Under the pieces are notes generated by a model. The model was not told where the DNA came from. It saw only the letters and a list, made by a program, of their open reading frames with translations, and searched no databases. Of a stretch of 36,865 nt of DNA, positions 26,068 to 36,300 are shown one piece after another; the stretch's first letter is position 1, and every line of letters starts with the position of its first letter. Position numbers and translations under genes: made by a program. Origin of the DNA: Sedimentisphaerales bacterium (lineage in GTDB: Bacteria > Planctomycetota > Phycisphaerae > Sedimentisphaerales > SM23-30); contig JAFGBA010000092.1 of the NCBI GenBank assembly GCA_016933395.1, positions 1-36,865 of the forward strand. The letters are read 5' to 3'.

Positions 26068-27567
26068 ATGAAGATAAACTTATTATCGCAAGGTGGGCGG
26101 ATTAAAAGCAAACTATTGGCGATGGTTATCGCAGTGCTGGGCGGCTGGACGGCGGAGGTGTTCGCCCAGGTCGAAGGCACACAAGCCGAGCGGATTCTGG
26201 ATGAGCCATTTCGCTTGAAAATGGATGCTTCAGCACCCGCAGGCAAGCGGGCGGTGGTCAACTGGGGCGGGTGGTTTCGCAGCAGCTTCTGGGATATTGA
26301 TGATAATCTGGACCTTGACGGCGATGGTCGCAACGATGGCCGGCACACCCTGCGGCGGCAGCAGTTGCGGTTGTACGGTGATATCAACCTTGACCAGGTG
26401 CATCAGTTTTACGTCCGCGGCCGGCTGGATTACCTCGACTGGAACAGCGGCACCAGTTTCGACGGGCGGGACAGCGACTGGGACGGGCCGGATTTGGACC
26501 GGTTGTGGTATGAGTTCCGTTGGTCGGCGGCCCAGCGGGCGTACGGGTGGGGCGAGCCGACAAGCGACGATGTTATCGTTCGTATCGGGCGGCAGTATGT
26601 GGAGTTCGGCACGGGGTTGGCCCTGTCGACGCCGCTGGATGCGGTGGTGCTGACGGCCCGCCGCGGCGGTCTGGATGTGACAGGATTGCTGGCGTTGTCA
26701 GTAACGGACGCCTATAACATTGACCAGACGGCGCCCGGCGACAGCCGCGAAGACCGCAAGTACTGGGGTGTGGAATTAAAGCTGCGGCAGTGGCGGGATC
26801 ATGAATTGTTCGCCTACTACTTTGCCCAGCAGGATCAGGACCAGGGCCGGCTCTTTCATGTCGGCAACGGCCTGATGCGGGCGTTCGGGTATGACTCCAG
26901 CTATGTGGGCGCCGGCAGCCGGGGAAGAGCATTCCTGCGGGATTTGCAGTACACGGTGGAAGTTGTGGGCGAGTTCGGCAAGAGTTACGCCAGTGACGCC
27001 ATCCCCAACAGCCAGAATATTCACGCCTGGGCGTTCGATACGGAATTGCGCTACGTCATTCAGGATGTGCGACGGTCACAGGTGCTGGTGGAATACCTGC
27101 TGGCGTCCGGCGACAGCGACCGCTATCTCAGCCCGACCGACACCATTGGCGGCAACCGGATTCATACCGGCGATACGAGCTTTAACGGCTGGGGCTTTCG
27201 CAACACGGGACTGGCGCTGGCGCCGACCCTGAGCAACCTGGGCATGGTGCGGCTGGGTGCTTCGACGTTCCCGCTGCGAACCGGCAGCGAACGTTGGCTG
27301 GATGAACTGCAGGTGGGAACGGATGTGTTCCTGTACCACAAGCAGCAGACCGGCGGCGTGATGAGCGACAGCCTCTCGCTCAATGACGACAGTTTTGTCG
27401 GGACGGGTGTGGATGTGTGGGCGAACTGGCGCTTGCTGAGCGATGTGGCCTGGACCGTTCGCTACGGTATTTTCAAACCAGGCGATGCGTTTTATAATCC
27501 CCTGCTTGATCAAAGCTATCGTAATTGCCGCCAGCAGTTCTTTACCGGTGTGACGATTAACTTTTAA
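26068..27567 (+). CDS. Outer-membrane beta-barrel (alginate-export/porin-like)
   Basis: 499 residues. The signal peptide ends near residue 33 (LLAMVIAVLGGWTAEVFAQ). After a short linker the sequence alternates amphipathic strands rich in Tyr/Trp with Asp/Gly-rich turns: RQQLRLYGDINL, QFYVRGRLDYLDW, the IRIGRQYVEFGTGL plug-like motif, TARRGGLDVTGLLALS, ELFAYYFAQ. It ends VTINF with a C-terminal Phe, the BAM recognition signal. The GRQ-x-FGTG type motif and length recall AlgE-like export porins (alginate_exp). Substrate unknown. It opens an envelope cluster with a lipoprotein, a FecR-domain protein and a giant surface protein. Confidence 0.8.
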   Translation: MKINLLSQGGRIKSKLLAMVIAVLGGWTAEVFAQVEGTQAERILDEPFRLKMDASAPAGKRAVVNWGGWFRSSFWDIDDNLDLDGDGRNDGRHTLRRQQLRLYGDINLDQVHQFYVRGRLDYLDWNSGTSFDGRDSDWDGPDLDRLWYEFRWSAAQRAYGWGEPTSDDVIVRIGRQYVEFGTGLALSTPLDAVVLTARRGGLDVTGLLALSVTDAYNIDQTAPGDSREDRKYWGVELKLRQWRDHELFAYYFAQQDQDQGRLFHVGNGLMRAFGYDSSYVGAGSRGRAFLRDLQYTVEVVGEFGKSYASDAIPNSQNIHAWAFDTELRYVIQDVRRSQVLVEYLLASGDSDRYLSPTDTIGGNRIHTGDTSFNGWGFRNTGLALAPTLSNLGMVRLGASTFPLRTGSERWLDELQVGTDVFLYHKQQTGGVMSDSLSLNDDSFVGTGVDVWANWRLLSDVAWTVRYGIFKPGDAFYNPLLDQSYRNCRQQFFTGVTINF

Positions 27568-27591
27568 TTCGAAAGGTGCGGAACGAATGTC

Positions 27592-27639
27592 ATGCCCGAC
27601 GTGATCGGGCATCCAGAAACCGCGGGCAAGATGCCCGCG
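27592..27639. repeat. Paired palindromes (REP-like) between porin and lipoprotein genes
   Basis: Two stem-loops side by side: ATGCCCGA-cgtga-TCGGGCAT (27592-27612) and CGCGGGC-aagat-GCCCGCG (27621-27639). The first shares the GACGTGA centre with the hairpin at 28199-28218, suggesting one dispersed family. Confidence 0.6.
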
Positions 27640-27661
27640 ACACGACGGAGAAGGTGACGCC

Positions 27662-28192
27662 ATGAAATGGATAACAGGTTTGCTGATATGTTGCGGTGGG
27701 GTGGTGTTGTTGTCGGGTTGCCAGAGCAATCCACCCACTGAACCGGAGGTGGCGACCGTGTCATTGACAAAGACCGGGCCGATGGATGCAGCGGAACTGG
27801 CCTATCAGCTTTCGCGCAAGACATGGTGCACCAATGATGAAGCCTGCTCGATGATGCTGCACTTTTTGGATGGCGAAGATCCCTTCGCCGCTTTCGAGGA
27901 ACGCACCGACGATTTGCGGCAACGCGGCGTTATGCCGGAAGGCTGGAAACTCAACGCCGATGAGCCGGTAACCAAAGGCACGTTGGCGTATATGGTATGC
28001 CGAGCGATGGAGCAGCCCGGCGGGCTGATGATGCACCTGCTGCCGGGTCGGCGCTATGCGTATCGCGAGGCAGTGGAGTTGAACCTGATGGCCAAAGGTT
28101 CGGAGAATGAGCCGCTTACCGGGCCGGAAGTGGTGGGTGTTATGGGCCGGGCGTCACGGATGATGAATCAGAATCAGCAGGTGGTTGATTAG
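27662..28192 (+). CDS. Lipoprotein with SLH-like segment, unknown
   Basis: 176 residues. The signal has lipobox LLSGC (Cys20), then a Pro/Glu-rich linker. The globular part has DAAELAYQLSRKTW, a possible Cys pair (TWCTNDEAC), and DDLRQRGVMPEGW...EPVTKGTLAYMVCRAM, which reads like an S-layer-homology motif (a helix, a Gly turn, a TxGxxA helix). Probably anchored in the outer membrane facing the periplasm. It lies between the barrel and FecR-domain genes, each gap holding palindromic repeats, so the three may be one transcript with REP-like inserts. The SLH call is by eye. Confidence 0.65.
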   Translation: MKWITGLLICCGGVVLLSGCQSNPPTEPEVATVSLTKTGPMDAAELAYQLSRKTWCTNDEACSMMLHFLDGEDPFAAFEERTDDLRQRGVMPEGWKLNADEPVTKGTLAYMVCRAMEQPGGLMMHLLPGRRYAYREAVELNLMAKGSENEPLTGPEVVGVMGRASRMMNQNQQVVD

Positions 28193-28198
28193 GTTTAG

Positions 28199-28278
28199 CC
28201 CCTGACGTGAGTCAGGGGTCGGATAGGCGCAGCGTGGAAGGATGCACAGGGCGTTCGACCCACAACTTTCGTTGTGGG
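28199..28278. repeat. Paired palindromes (REP-like) between lipoprotein and FecR genes
   Basis: CCCCTGAC-gtga-GTCAGGGG (28199-28218) and CCCACAAC-tttc-GTTGTGGG (28259-28278), about 40 bases apart. Both are perfect 8-bp stems with 4-base loops. The spacing and the GACGTGA centre recall the element at 27592-27639. No T tract, so terminator function is doubtful. Confidence 0.6.
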
Positions 28279-28295
28279 CTAAGATGGAGACAGCC

Positions 28296-29144
28296 ATGTT
28301 TGAAAATAAAAAAAATATTACGAAACGAACGGTGTGGATGATAGCGATTGGAGTGTGTTGTCTGAATATAAAAGTCGCTTTTTGTCAGGATAAGCCCCAG
28401 CCCGTCGCCGATCCCAATGCCTCCGCAGCGCCGCAAACTCAGTTGGAAGCGGAGATCACTCTCGTTACCGGCAAGCATGTGCAATACACCCTGGATAAGG
28501 TTAATTGGCTGCCCGCAAAGGTAGGCATAAAGCTGCCCGGTGATGCGTCGGTGCGGACGGGATTCGCCAGCACGTGCGAAATCAGTTTTCGCGGCCATAC
28601 CGTAGTGCGGGTGGAGGATTTATCCTCGGTGCGAATCGCGGAATACCTGGGTAATGAAAAACAGGAAACGGTCCGAACGAACTTGCAATATGGGGCGGTG
28701 CGCTGCGGGGTGGAGGAAGGCCGGATTAAGAGCGACACCACTATCAGCACACCGGTAGCCCTTTTGGCGATTCGCGGCACGGTGACGCAGGTGGAATATG
28801 ATCGCGGGACGGCCGAATGTCGGCTGGGGGTGCTTAGCGGCGGGCCGGCGGATGCGATCAGCCGACGCGGGCGATACCCGCTGCAGGCAGGCATGAACAC
28901 CAACGGTCAACTTAACCGATATCTGCAAACCGCTATTACAGAACGATTTGTGTCGGTGACGGGAAATGTGGCGCTGGGCGGGTTGACGCCGGATGAAGCC
29001 GGGGTATTGGCGCAGTTGGCGGGGGGGAGTCTGCTTCAGGGTGATGACCCTACCTCCTTACTGGACAGGGTACGTGACCGGTTGTCAATCATCAGGGATA
29101 TTCTTTGTCCCGGCGGCGAGTGCGATCCCGGACCGAGTCAGTGA
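28296..29144 (+). CDS. Secreted FecR-domain protein
   Basis: 282 residues from the ATG at 28296 (GGAG box); upstream frames to 28242 run through the palindromes and are unlikely. A signal peptide spans about 1-33 (VWMIAIGVCCLNIKVAFCQ). The body is a FecR-type beta domain: EAEITLVTGKHVQYTLD, GDASVRTGFASTCEISFRGH, VVRVEDLSSVRI, LQYGAVRCGVEEG, then TISTPVALLAIRGTVTQVEY, the characteristic TPxAxxxxRGT strand. The C-terminal 80 residues are a low-complexity and helical tail ending in CPGGECDPG. No sigma-factor gene is nearby, so this is probably a structural or envelope FecR protein rather than an anti-sigma regulator. Confidence 0.82.
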   Translation: MFENKKNITKRTVWMIAIGVCCLNIKVAFCQDKPQPVADPNASAAPQTQLEAEITLVTGKHVQYTLDKVNWLPAKVGIKLPGDASVRTGFASTCEISFRGHTVVRVEDLSSVRIAEYLGNEKQETVRTNLQYGAVRCGVEEGRIKSDTTISTPVALLAIRGTVTQVEYDRGTAECRLGVLSGGPADAISRRGRYPLQAGMNTNGQLNRYLQTAITERFVSVTGNVALGGLTPDEAGVLAQLAGGSLLQGDDPTSLLDRVRDRLSIIRDILCPGGECDPGPSQ

Positions 29145-29270
29145 TATATTTTATTGCCTGACGTAGTTGAAAAAGCTGATGTTTAATACCCCTTTTGCCC
29201 ATATTCCCCGGTTTAACGCCGAGATTCATCCATCGTTTCAAGAAAAACTAACATAAAAGAGAGACAAACA

Positions 29271-29299
29271 TTGCTTCAAGTCCCTAGGTGCGGTATACT
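29271..29299 (+). promoter_or_regulatory. Promoter of the LptC-like / giant protein unit
   Basis: TTGCTT (29271-29276), 17-base spacer, TATACT (29294-29299). The start would be near 29306, just ahead of the AGGAG box at 29326-29330. Confidence 0.6.
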
Positions 29300-29349
29300 T
29301 ATGGGCTTATGATTCAGGTGGAAGCAGGAGAAAACCGTGAGGCATTTTT

Positions 29350-30360
29350 TTGTCTGATGATGCGGGGCGGCTAAAAGCGGCGTTGCGACTACCTTCGAGA
29401 ATGGTAATGGTATGTAAGCCATTAAAGAACGTTTTACCTGATAACCGACGACGGCGAACCGTGCGGTTATTGGTTTGTTCGTTGTGGGTGGCGGCGCTTA
29501 TCTTATGGGCGGCGGGGTGGATGTATCTGCACCGTGATGAAGGTGTCGGGGAAATATCGGAGAATGCGTTCCAAGAACCGCCAACCGCCGTCCCCGGCAG
29601 TCCGGCGGCGCTGGAAACGCTGGCAGGATTGGAATTTGTGCGTTGCGATCCGGAGCATGACTTTCGGCCATTGGCGGCAATAAGCTGCGAAAGTCTTTGG
29701 ACAGAGAATGGGCAACTGGGTGTTTTTCAGACGGCGCTGCACAAGGAACTCACGCTGGATAAGCCGCGGCTGCGTTTATATGAATATAGCAATACGGTTG
29801 CAGCAACCGGCGATAAGGACAGGAATTTGGCGGCCGGCGCTTCCCATGCGGCTTCGGCGCCGGATTTTACCGCACTGATTACGGATGCTTTCACCGCGAC
29901 CTGGTCCGGCGTCATGGCGAAGATGAACACGGATCCGGTTATCGACCTGAGCAACACCACGCGGGTTTTTTTCCGGGATTTGGATTGTAGCCGGCATCGC
30001 GACGGCGTGGAGACGCTGCGGCTTCAATGTCGGCGTGCGCAATTAAGCTGGCGCAAGCCCGACGTGCTGGACTTGCGCGGGCATGTTTGTATTCGCACCG
30101 CCGACGGCCGGCAGATGGAATGCAATCAGGCCCGATGGTATTTTAGTCAACAGCTTTTTCGAATTGAGGGACGTTATTGGTTCAATGATAACGGCAATAC
30201 CCGTGAGGGGTCGGGGGGGACATGGGATTACGCCCTCAACCCCGCGAACACAACAAGCCAGACCATCGCCGCGACCGCCGCGGCGACAACAATATCAACA
30301 TCATCATCCAGTTTGCCAACCCTGCGAGGTAAGGCCCTTAATAAAGGTGAACAACCATGA
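29350..30360 (+). CDS. LptC-like single-span membrane protein
   Basis: 336 codons if begun at TTG 29350; ATGs at 29401 and 29407 are alternatives, none with a good ribosome binding site. The strong AGGAG box at 29326-29330 instead serves a GTG at 29337, whose frame hits a stop after six codons because of a seven-T tract (29345-29351); with six Ts it would join this gene. One membrane helix lies at about 38-60 (RLLVCSLWVAALILWAAGWMY) after a basic N-terminus. The periplasmic part ends in LptC/OstA-like strands (TLRLQCRRAQLSWRKPD, LRGHVCIRTADGRQMECNQA, LFRIEGRYWF). A Ser/Thr/Ala-rich tail follows. Its stop overlaps the giant gene's ATG. The LptC resemblance is moderate; the neighbours are envelope genes, not lptA or lptB. 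Confidence 0.6.
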   Translation: MSDDAGRLKAALRLPSRMVMVCKPLKNVLPDNRRRRTVRLLVCSLWVAALILWAAGWMYLHRDEGVGEISENAFQEPPTAVPGSPAALETLAGLEFVRCDPEHDFRPLAAISCESLWTENGQLGVFQTALHKELTLDKPRLRLYEYSNTVAATGDKDRNLAAGASHAASAPDFTALITDAFTATWSGVMAKMNTDPVIDLSNTTRVFFRDLDCSRHRDGVETLRLQCRRAQLSWRKPDVLDLRGHVCIRTADGRQMECNQARWYFSQQLFRIEGRYWFNDNGNTREGSGGTWDYALNPANTTSQTIAATAAATTISTSSSSLPTLRGKALNKGEQP

Positions 30361-33300
30361 AACGTTACCTGTTAGCCGTTTTAGTGACTTTAGCTTGTTT
30401 AACCGCCATCGCTGATGCTCAATTCGCCATCACCGGAACGGTGTATTATGGCGGATATGAATCCGTCGGCGGCGTAAAACTGGAACTGCATTCATCGCAA
30501 CCAGGCACGCCGCTTTTGGACACGGTAATCAGCGATTACGACGGAACGTATCGCTTTGAAAACGTGCCGGAAGGCGAGTATGGATTGTGGGTTTACGGGC
30601 CGGATGATGACAATGCCGATCTGGTTACGTGGAATGTTACGGTAGTGGATGCGGATGTGACGCAGGACGTCGCGGTGTTCAAGGCATTGCAACGGCGCAG
30701 TCCGTACAATCATGGCGTTGTCGCCACGCCGAACCCGCGGCTAACCTGGGCGCCGCAGAACGATGCGGAGTATTACATCGTGACGTTATATCATCACGAG
30801 GGGCAGAATTTTAACCAGATCGCACAGAGTGGGCTGTTATACACCGCGGAATGGACTATCAGCGATGCGTTGACCCCCGGTGAAAGTTACGGCTGGACGC
30901 TTGAGGCTTATAACTGGATGGAGGAAGCGGTCGGCATCTCCGAAGGCATGAGTGATTTCACTGTAGAAGCGACAGAAAGCCTGGAAACGCTGCTGACGCA
31001 GGCGCGGGGACTCATGGCGGATCGCAGTCTGTCGGGCTGGCGGGCGGCTGACGCCCTGCTGGAAACGGGCGTCGCCACGTATGGCACGGAGAATCCCGAA
31101 TTGGTGTTTTTGCATACCCTGACCCGTTCCATGATGCTGCTTATCCGGGACGACGGCGGCGACTGGGACAGTTTCTTCGAATTGCTGGGGCAGTTCGATA
31201 TTTTCATTCTGGGCGATTTGCTGGACGAATTGGAGCCGGACTTCACTCTCAACGAATTTGGTTATTATAGCAAACCCGGTGATGCGCCGACACGGGATGA
31301 CATTCGCAACAAACTCGATACCAACACCATTCCGAAGCTGGCCGACATCCTTAACGAACTGGGAGCCATTGAGTCGCAAAGTAATTTCCAGATGTACCTA
31401 TACCCCGGCGAGACGGGTCTTTATCGCGATGTCGATGTGGATTACAGCGATGTGATCATTCTCCGCGCCGCGCTCAAGGCCCTCAAGGCCCGGCTCGAAA
31501 CGCGCTGGGCGTATGATACGTATTTGACCGAGGCGGAAGAGGACGCCATCGCGCAGAAAATTGACGCCGGCGTGTTCGATATCAACGACGACTTGCTCAG
31601 TCCCCACCCGTATTTCATGACGCTCCTGCCGACGCCCGGCCACGAAGACGAAGACGGCCTGGTCCGCCTGCAACAGGCCAAACAAAACAGCCTGGACGCT
31701 ATTGCGGATTACTTTATCGCCGTTGACGCCATCCGCGCCGAAACCGACGACCAAACCGACGATTTGTTCTACATCAAGGAAACGAATAGCCATGGCGTCG
31801 ATGTCATGGACGCCCGATTAACGACGTTGCAGCAGTCTCTGCTGGATTCGCAACCGGGTACGTATCCATGGGAAACAACACGCACCTATTTCCTGATGGA
31901 TGGTGATGAGCAAGAGTATAACCTGACGTTGACGTTTGATTTCAATGAGGCAGACGGCGATGCAGGCAGTTTTATTGTTCCCTCGGCAGTGCTGGAATTG
32001 ACGGACTGGCGGGTGAAAGATTTAGAGCGTTGCGGTGATGAACTTTATATTGACCTGGAGCCTAACGAACCTTACGTCGGAGGAGCGGCGTTTCTATTGT
32101 GTTTACTCGATGGCGATTCGATTATCAACGCCACGTTTGATTATTGGGGCGATTATAACGGAGTCATCTCCGGATTGTCCGGTGATTTGACGAATACGAA
32201 TATTCTGACCAAACGGTTCGATCCAACGCCGTTGTTCGCCGGAGAGGTGGAACCGCGCGACATGCTGCCGGATTACGGCCCGAACAACCGGCCGTTGCCT
32301 GACACGATGGGGGCCGGATTGGATTATGACCCGACCCTGGGTGACATTTTTCCGGACATGACGCAGGATGACTGGAACGAAATGTTCGATCTGCAACCTG
32401 CCGGCGAGTTTGACTTCCCAGTGGTAACATCCGGCGCAATTACTGCCGATGGTTCTTTGGACGACTGGGCGTCATGGGAGATTGCCCCGGTCTTTATCGA
32501 CCGCACCGGGGATGCGGACTTCGATCCTCGCTATCAGGCCGACGGCATCGACATCCATGAGCTTTATATTGCCCAAGACATCATGACTGACACAGTATTT
32601 GGCGCCGTCACCTCGGCGCCGATTGAATTCCTGCCTATTGCCGGCGGTGCGGACACTGACTATGCCATCATATTCGAGTATAACAACGGGTACGAGCCTG
32701 TTATCATCAGGATTAATATGCCTTTCGACACCGCTACAGGCTCAGCCGATATCTGGGGTAATGGCAGCCTCGTCGGCACCGGCACGGCGATCCGCTCGGG
32801 CAACGTCGTGGAATTCGCCATCACACCCGATATACCCCGCACTCCCCACGGCGGCAGGATGCTGGCGGTTCACAGCCATTATATTATTAACGGCAACTCT
32901 TACGCCGCCGACGAGAACGACACCGGCCTGCAATATACCAGTTCCAACGCTATATCGCTTATGAGGACCATCAGCGGCACGGTGACGTATGCGGATTATC
33001 CCAATGCCCCCATCATCGTGCAGGCCTTCAATGACCTCGACGATCCCGACGGCAGCGTTTTGGCCTCGACCATGACCGACGGGTCCGGCTCGTACACGCT
33101 TGAAGGCATTGGTTTAGGTTGGGATGGTTACGTCCGCGCCTGGGCCTATTGGCATGGCGACACCAGTATGTACGCCATAAATGGTTCGCGCGTGCGGGCG
33201 GATTATCAATATGTAAATGTCGCCTCCGGCTCGCTAACGGGTATCAATTTTGAACTGGGCCGAACGATCACCGTCGGCGAGGAGGGTGATTACGCTTTTA

Positions 33301-36300
33301 TTCAGGACGCCATCGACGCCGCTCAGGATGGCGACCGCGTCTTCATATATGAAGGCGTGTATTCCGGTTACAGCAGCAGTCGCAATATTGATCTGAACTT
33401 CATGGGCAAGGCCATCACTGTCGAAGGTGAAAACGCCCCCAACGGCGTTGTCATTGACTGCTATTACGAAGGCAATCATCGCGGGTTTACCTTCAACCAT
33501 GGCGAAGGGCCTGCATCCATCCTTCGGGGCGTAACTATTATCAACGGCTGGGCGCCGGATTACGCCACGGATCCTGAGTTTGGTCCCTGGTGGGGTCAAA
33601 TTGGCGGCGCGATTGTTTGCGATGAAACTTCTCCCACGATTACGAACTGCATATTCGAAATGTGTGACGCTGATTACGCCGGCGCACTGGCCTGCGTAAA
33701 CGAGGCCGCACCTCTGATCCGCGATTGCATTTTCCAGGAATGCAGCGCCTCACAGGGCGGGGCGGCGGCGTGTCTGGGAAATTCCGATGTAACCTTTGAA
33801 AATGTGCAATTTCAAGCCAACGCCGCCAACATCGATTACGAAATCGGCAGCGGCGGCGCGGTTTATGGCGAGGGCGGTTCGTGCGATTTTATCAACTGCC
33901 TTTTTGCGGGCAATGATTGCGCTGAATACGGTTCGGCGATTTACAGTTATGATCAAACTACGAACTTGATCAATTGCACCATCACGGATAACAGCGCTTA
34001 TTACGCCGGCGCAGTCTATAGTGATATGTCTTGGATGTCCCTGACGAACTGCATTGTTTGGGATAATATCAGTGAAATGTCCCCGGCAAACCCGATTGCC
34101 GGCGACGTCGATTCCGTCACATATACCTGTATCGACGACGGCAATCCGGGTGACGGCAATGTTCCCTTTGGTGGTGTGAACAACGGCAACATCGATACTA
34201 ATCCGGAATTTGTTGAATATGGTTACTGGGGCCTTTACGGTTGGGTGCCGGGCGATTATCACCTGCAAAGCGGTTCACACTGTATTGATAGCGGTAACGA
34301 TGATGCCGTTGCCAATGTGGCTACAGACCTTGATGGATCACCGCGCATTCAGGGTAGCCATGTGGATATGGGCGCTTATGAAGGCGCCGCCGGGCCGCTG
34401 CCGGATATCGTTGCTGAATATATTGATATAACTGATGAAGATGCCGACAATGTTTATTATTCGTTTGGCCTGGCCAATGCCGGTGGTGAGATTACGTCTA
34501 ATTTTTACGTAACCTTTTATGCCTCAGAGGATGAATATTTCGATCCGCAATACGATCATTATCTGGAAATGACGACCATCGGCGCTCCTGTGCCCGAAGG
34601 GTGGTGGCTGAATTTTGACGACTGGACATTGGATAGGTACTATCTGCGGCTTCCGGACGGGGTTTATCATCTTATCGTTGTGGCCGACTGTGATGCGCCG
34701 CCGATGTTTTATCCAGTTGTTGCTGAAAGCGATGAAACCAATAACTGGGCCGTCTCGCCGCAAACTTTTACCGTCCATGGTGAAGAATTTCATTTATCCA
34801 TTACCACACAGGGTGAAGGGGAAGTATCTGCATCCCCCCCCAGCGACCCATATGGTTATTACCCCGTTAACACCGAAGTAGAATTAACTCCCCAATCGGC
34901 TTCCGGCTGGCATTTTGCTTATTGGTGGATTGACAATGAGATCACAATGGACAATGTTCCCTTGTATGTGATTATGGACATGGATCATGAAGTCAGCGCC
35001 GTTTTCGAACCTGATGAAGTTCCGCAATATACTCTCAATGTCTCGGTTGCTTCCGGCAGCGGTAGTATTCGGTTGACGCCCTCTGGTGGTATATATGAAC
35101 AAGGCAGTCAGGTTTTGGTGCGGGCGCTGCCGGAGAGCGGCTGGCGTTTCGATCACTGGACGGGCGATCTAATCGAAGCGTCCAATCCCGTTTTGGTGAC
35201 CATGGATGAAGACATAACCGCCGCCGCCGTTTTTGAGCGCATTACCACGCCGGATATTGTTTATTACGATCTTACGACCGCCGTTACCGCCGGGCAGGGG
35301 ATTATTATACCTGCCGGCGGTACGTATCAGGAAAACACCACGGTGACTCTTAAGGCCGTGGCGGCCTCGGGTTGGCGCGTGCTGAATTGGTCAGGCGCCA
35401 ACAGTGACCCCGCCACCGGGCAAACCAGTGTGCAAGTGACCATGAACGCCAACCGCCACGTTACGGTTGCTTTTGAAAAGGTATATACTTTGACAACATC
35501 GGTGATAGGAGACCTGGGAACCATCTCGCCTGACGGCGGCACGTATTCTGAAGGCACTGTAGTGACGCTAACGGTCACGCCTCCGGCCAATTACTGCGTC
35601 AAAGGCTGGCTTGGCGCCGATAATGTGCCTGCCGGCGGAGAATTGACCAATACCGTTACCATGAACGCTGACAAGACCGTGCGCGTGCTTTGCGAACCGT
35701 TAACCGGTTCGTTGACCGCCGCGATTATCCCCACTCTCGCCCAACTTGACGGTGCTCAGTGGCGTGTCGATGGCGGCGAATGGCACAACAGCGGTGATGC
35801 CATCAATCAACTACCCATCGGGAGCCATACGGTGAGCTTCCAGGATGTTACCGGCTGGACCACGCCGGCTGATATTGCGGTGACCATTTCCGCTGATGCA
35901 CTCACTAGCGTTCAAGGCACGTATGTCGGTGTTTTACCTCAGGAGATTGAAACCGGCACCCTGCGCGTGTGGCTGACCAGTCCTGACGGCGTTATTACAC
36001 CGTCACCGCAGTGGCGGTTAGCTAAGGTTAGCGGCTGGTTGTCCGGCGGCGCCATATTGTCGGATATTGAACCGGGTATTTATGAGGTTGAATTCAGTGA
36101 AGTAACCGGTTGGACAACGCCGGCGTCTGCTCCTGTACAAATCGATCCCGGCCAGACTACTACCTATAGCGCTGTCTATCAGAAAATTATTGTAAATCCT
36201 CTGCCACAAACCGGCACATTGATTGTAACCTCAGCAGCGACGGATCAGGCTCGTTGGCGGCTGGCGGATCAAAGCTGGCAATCGACAGGCGTTACCCTGG

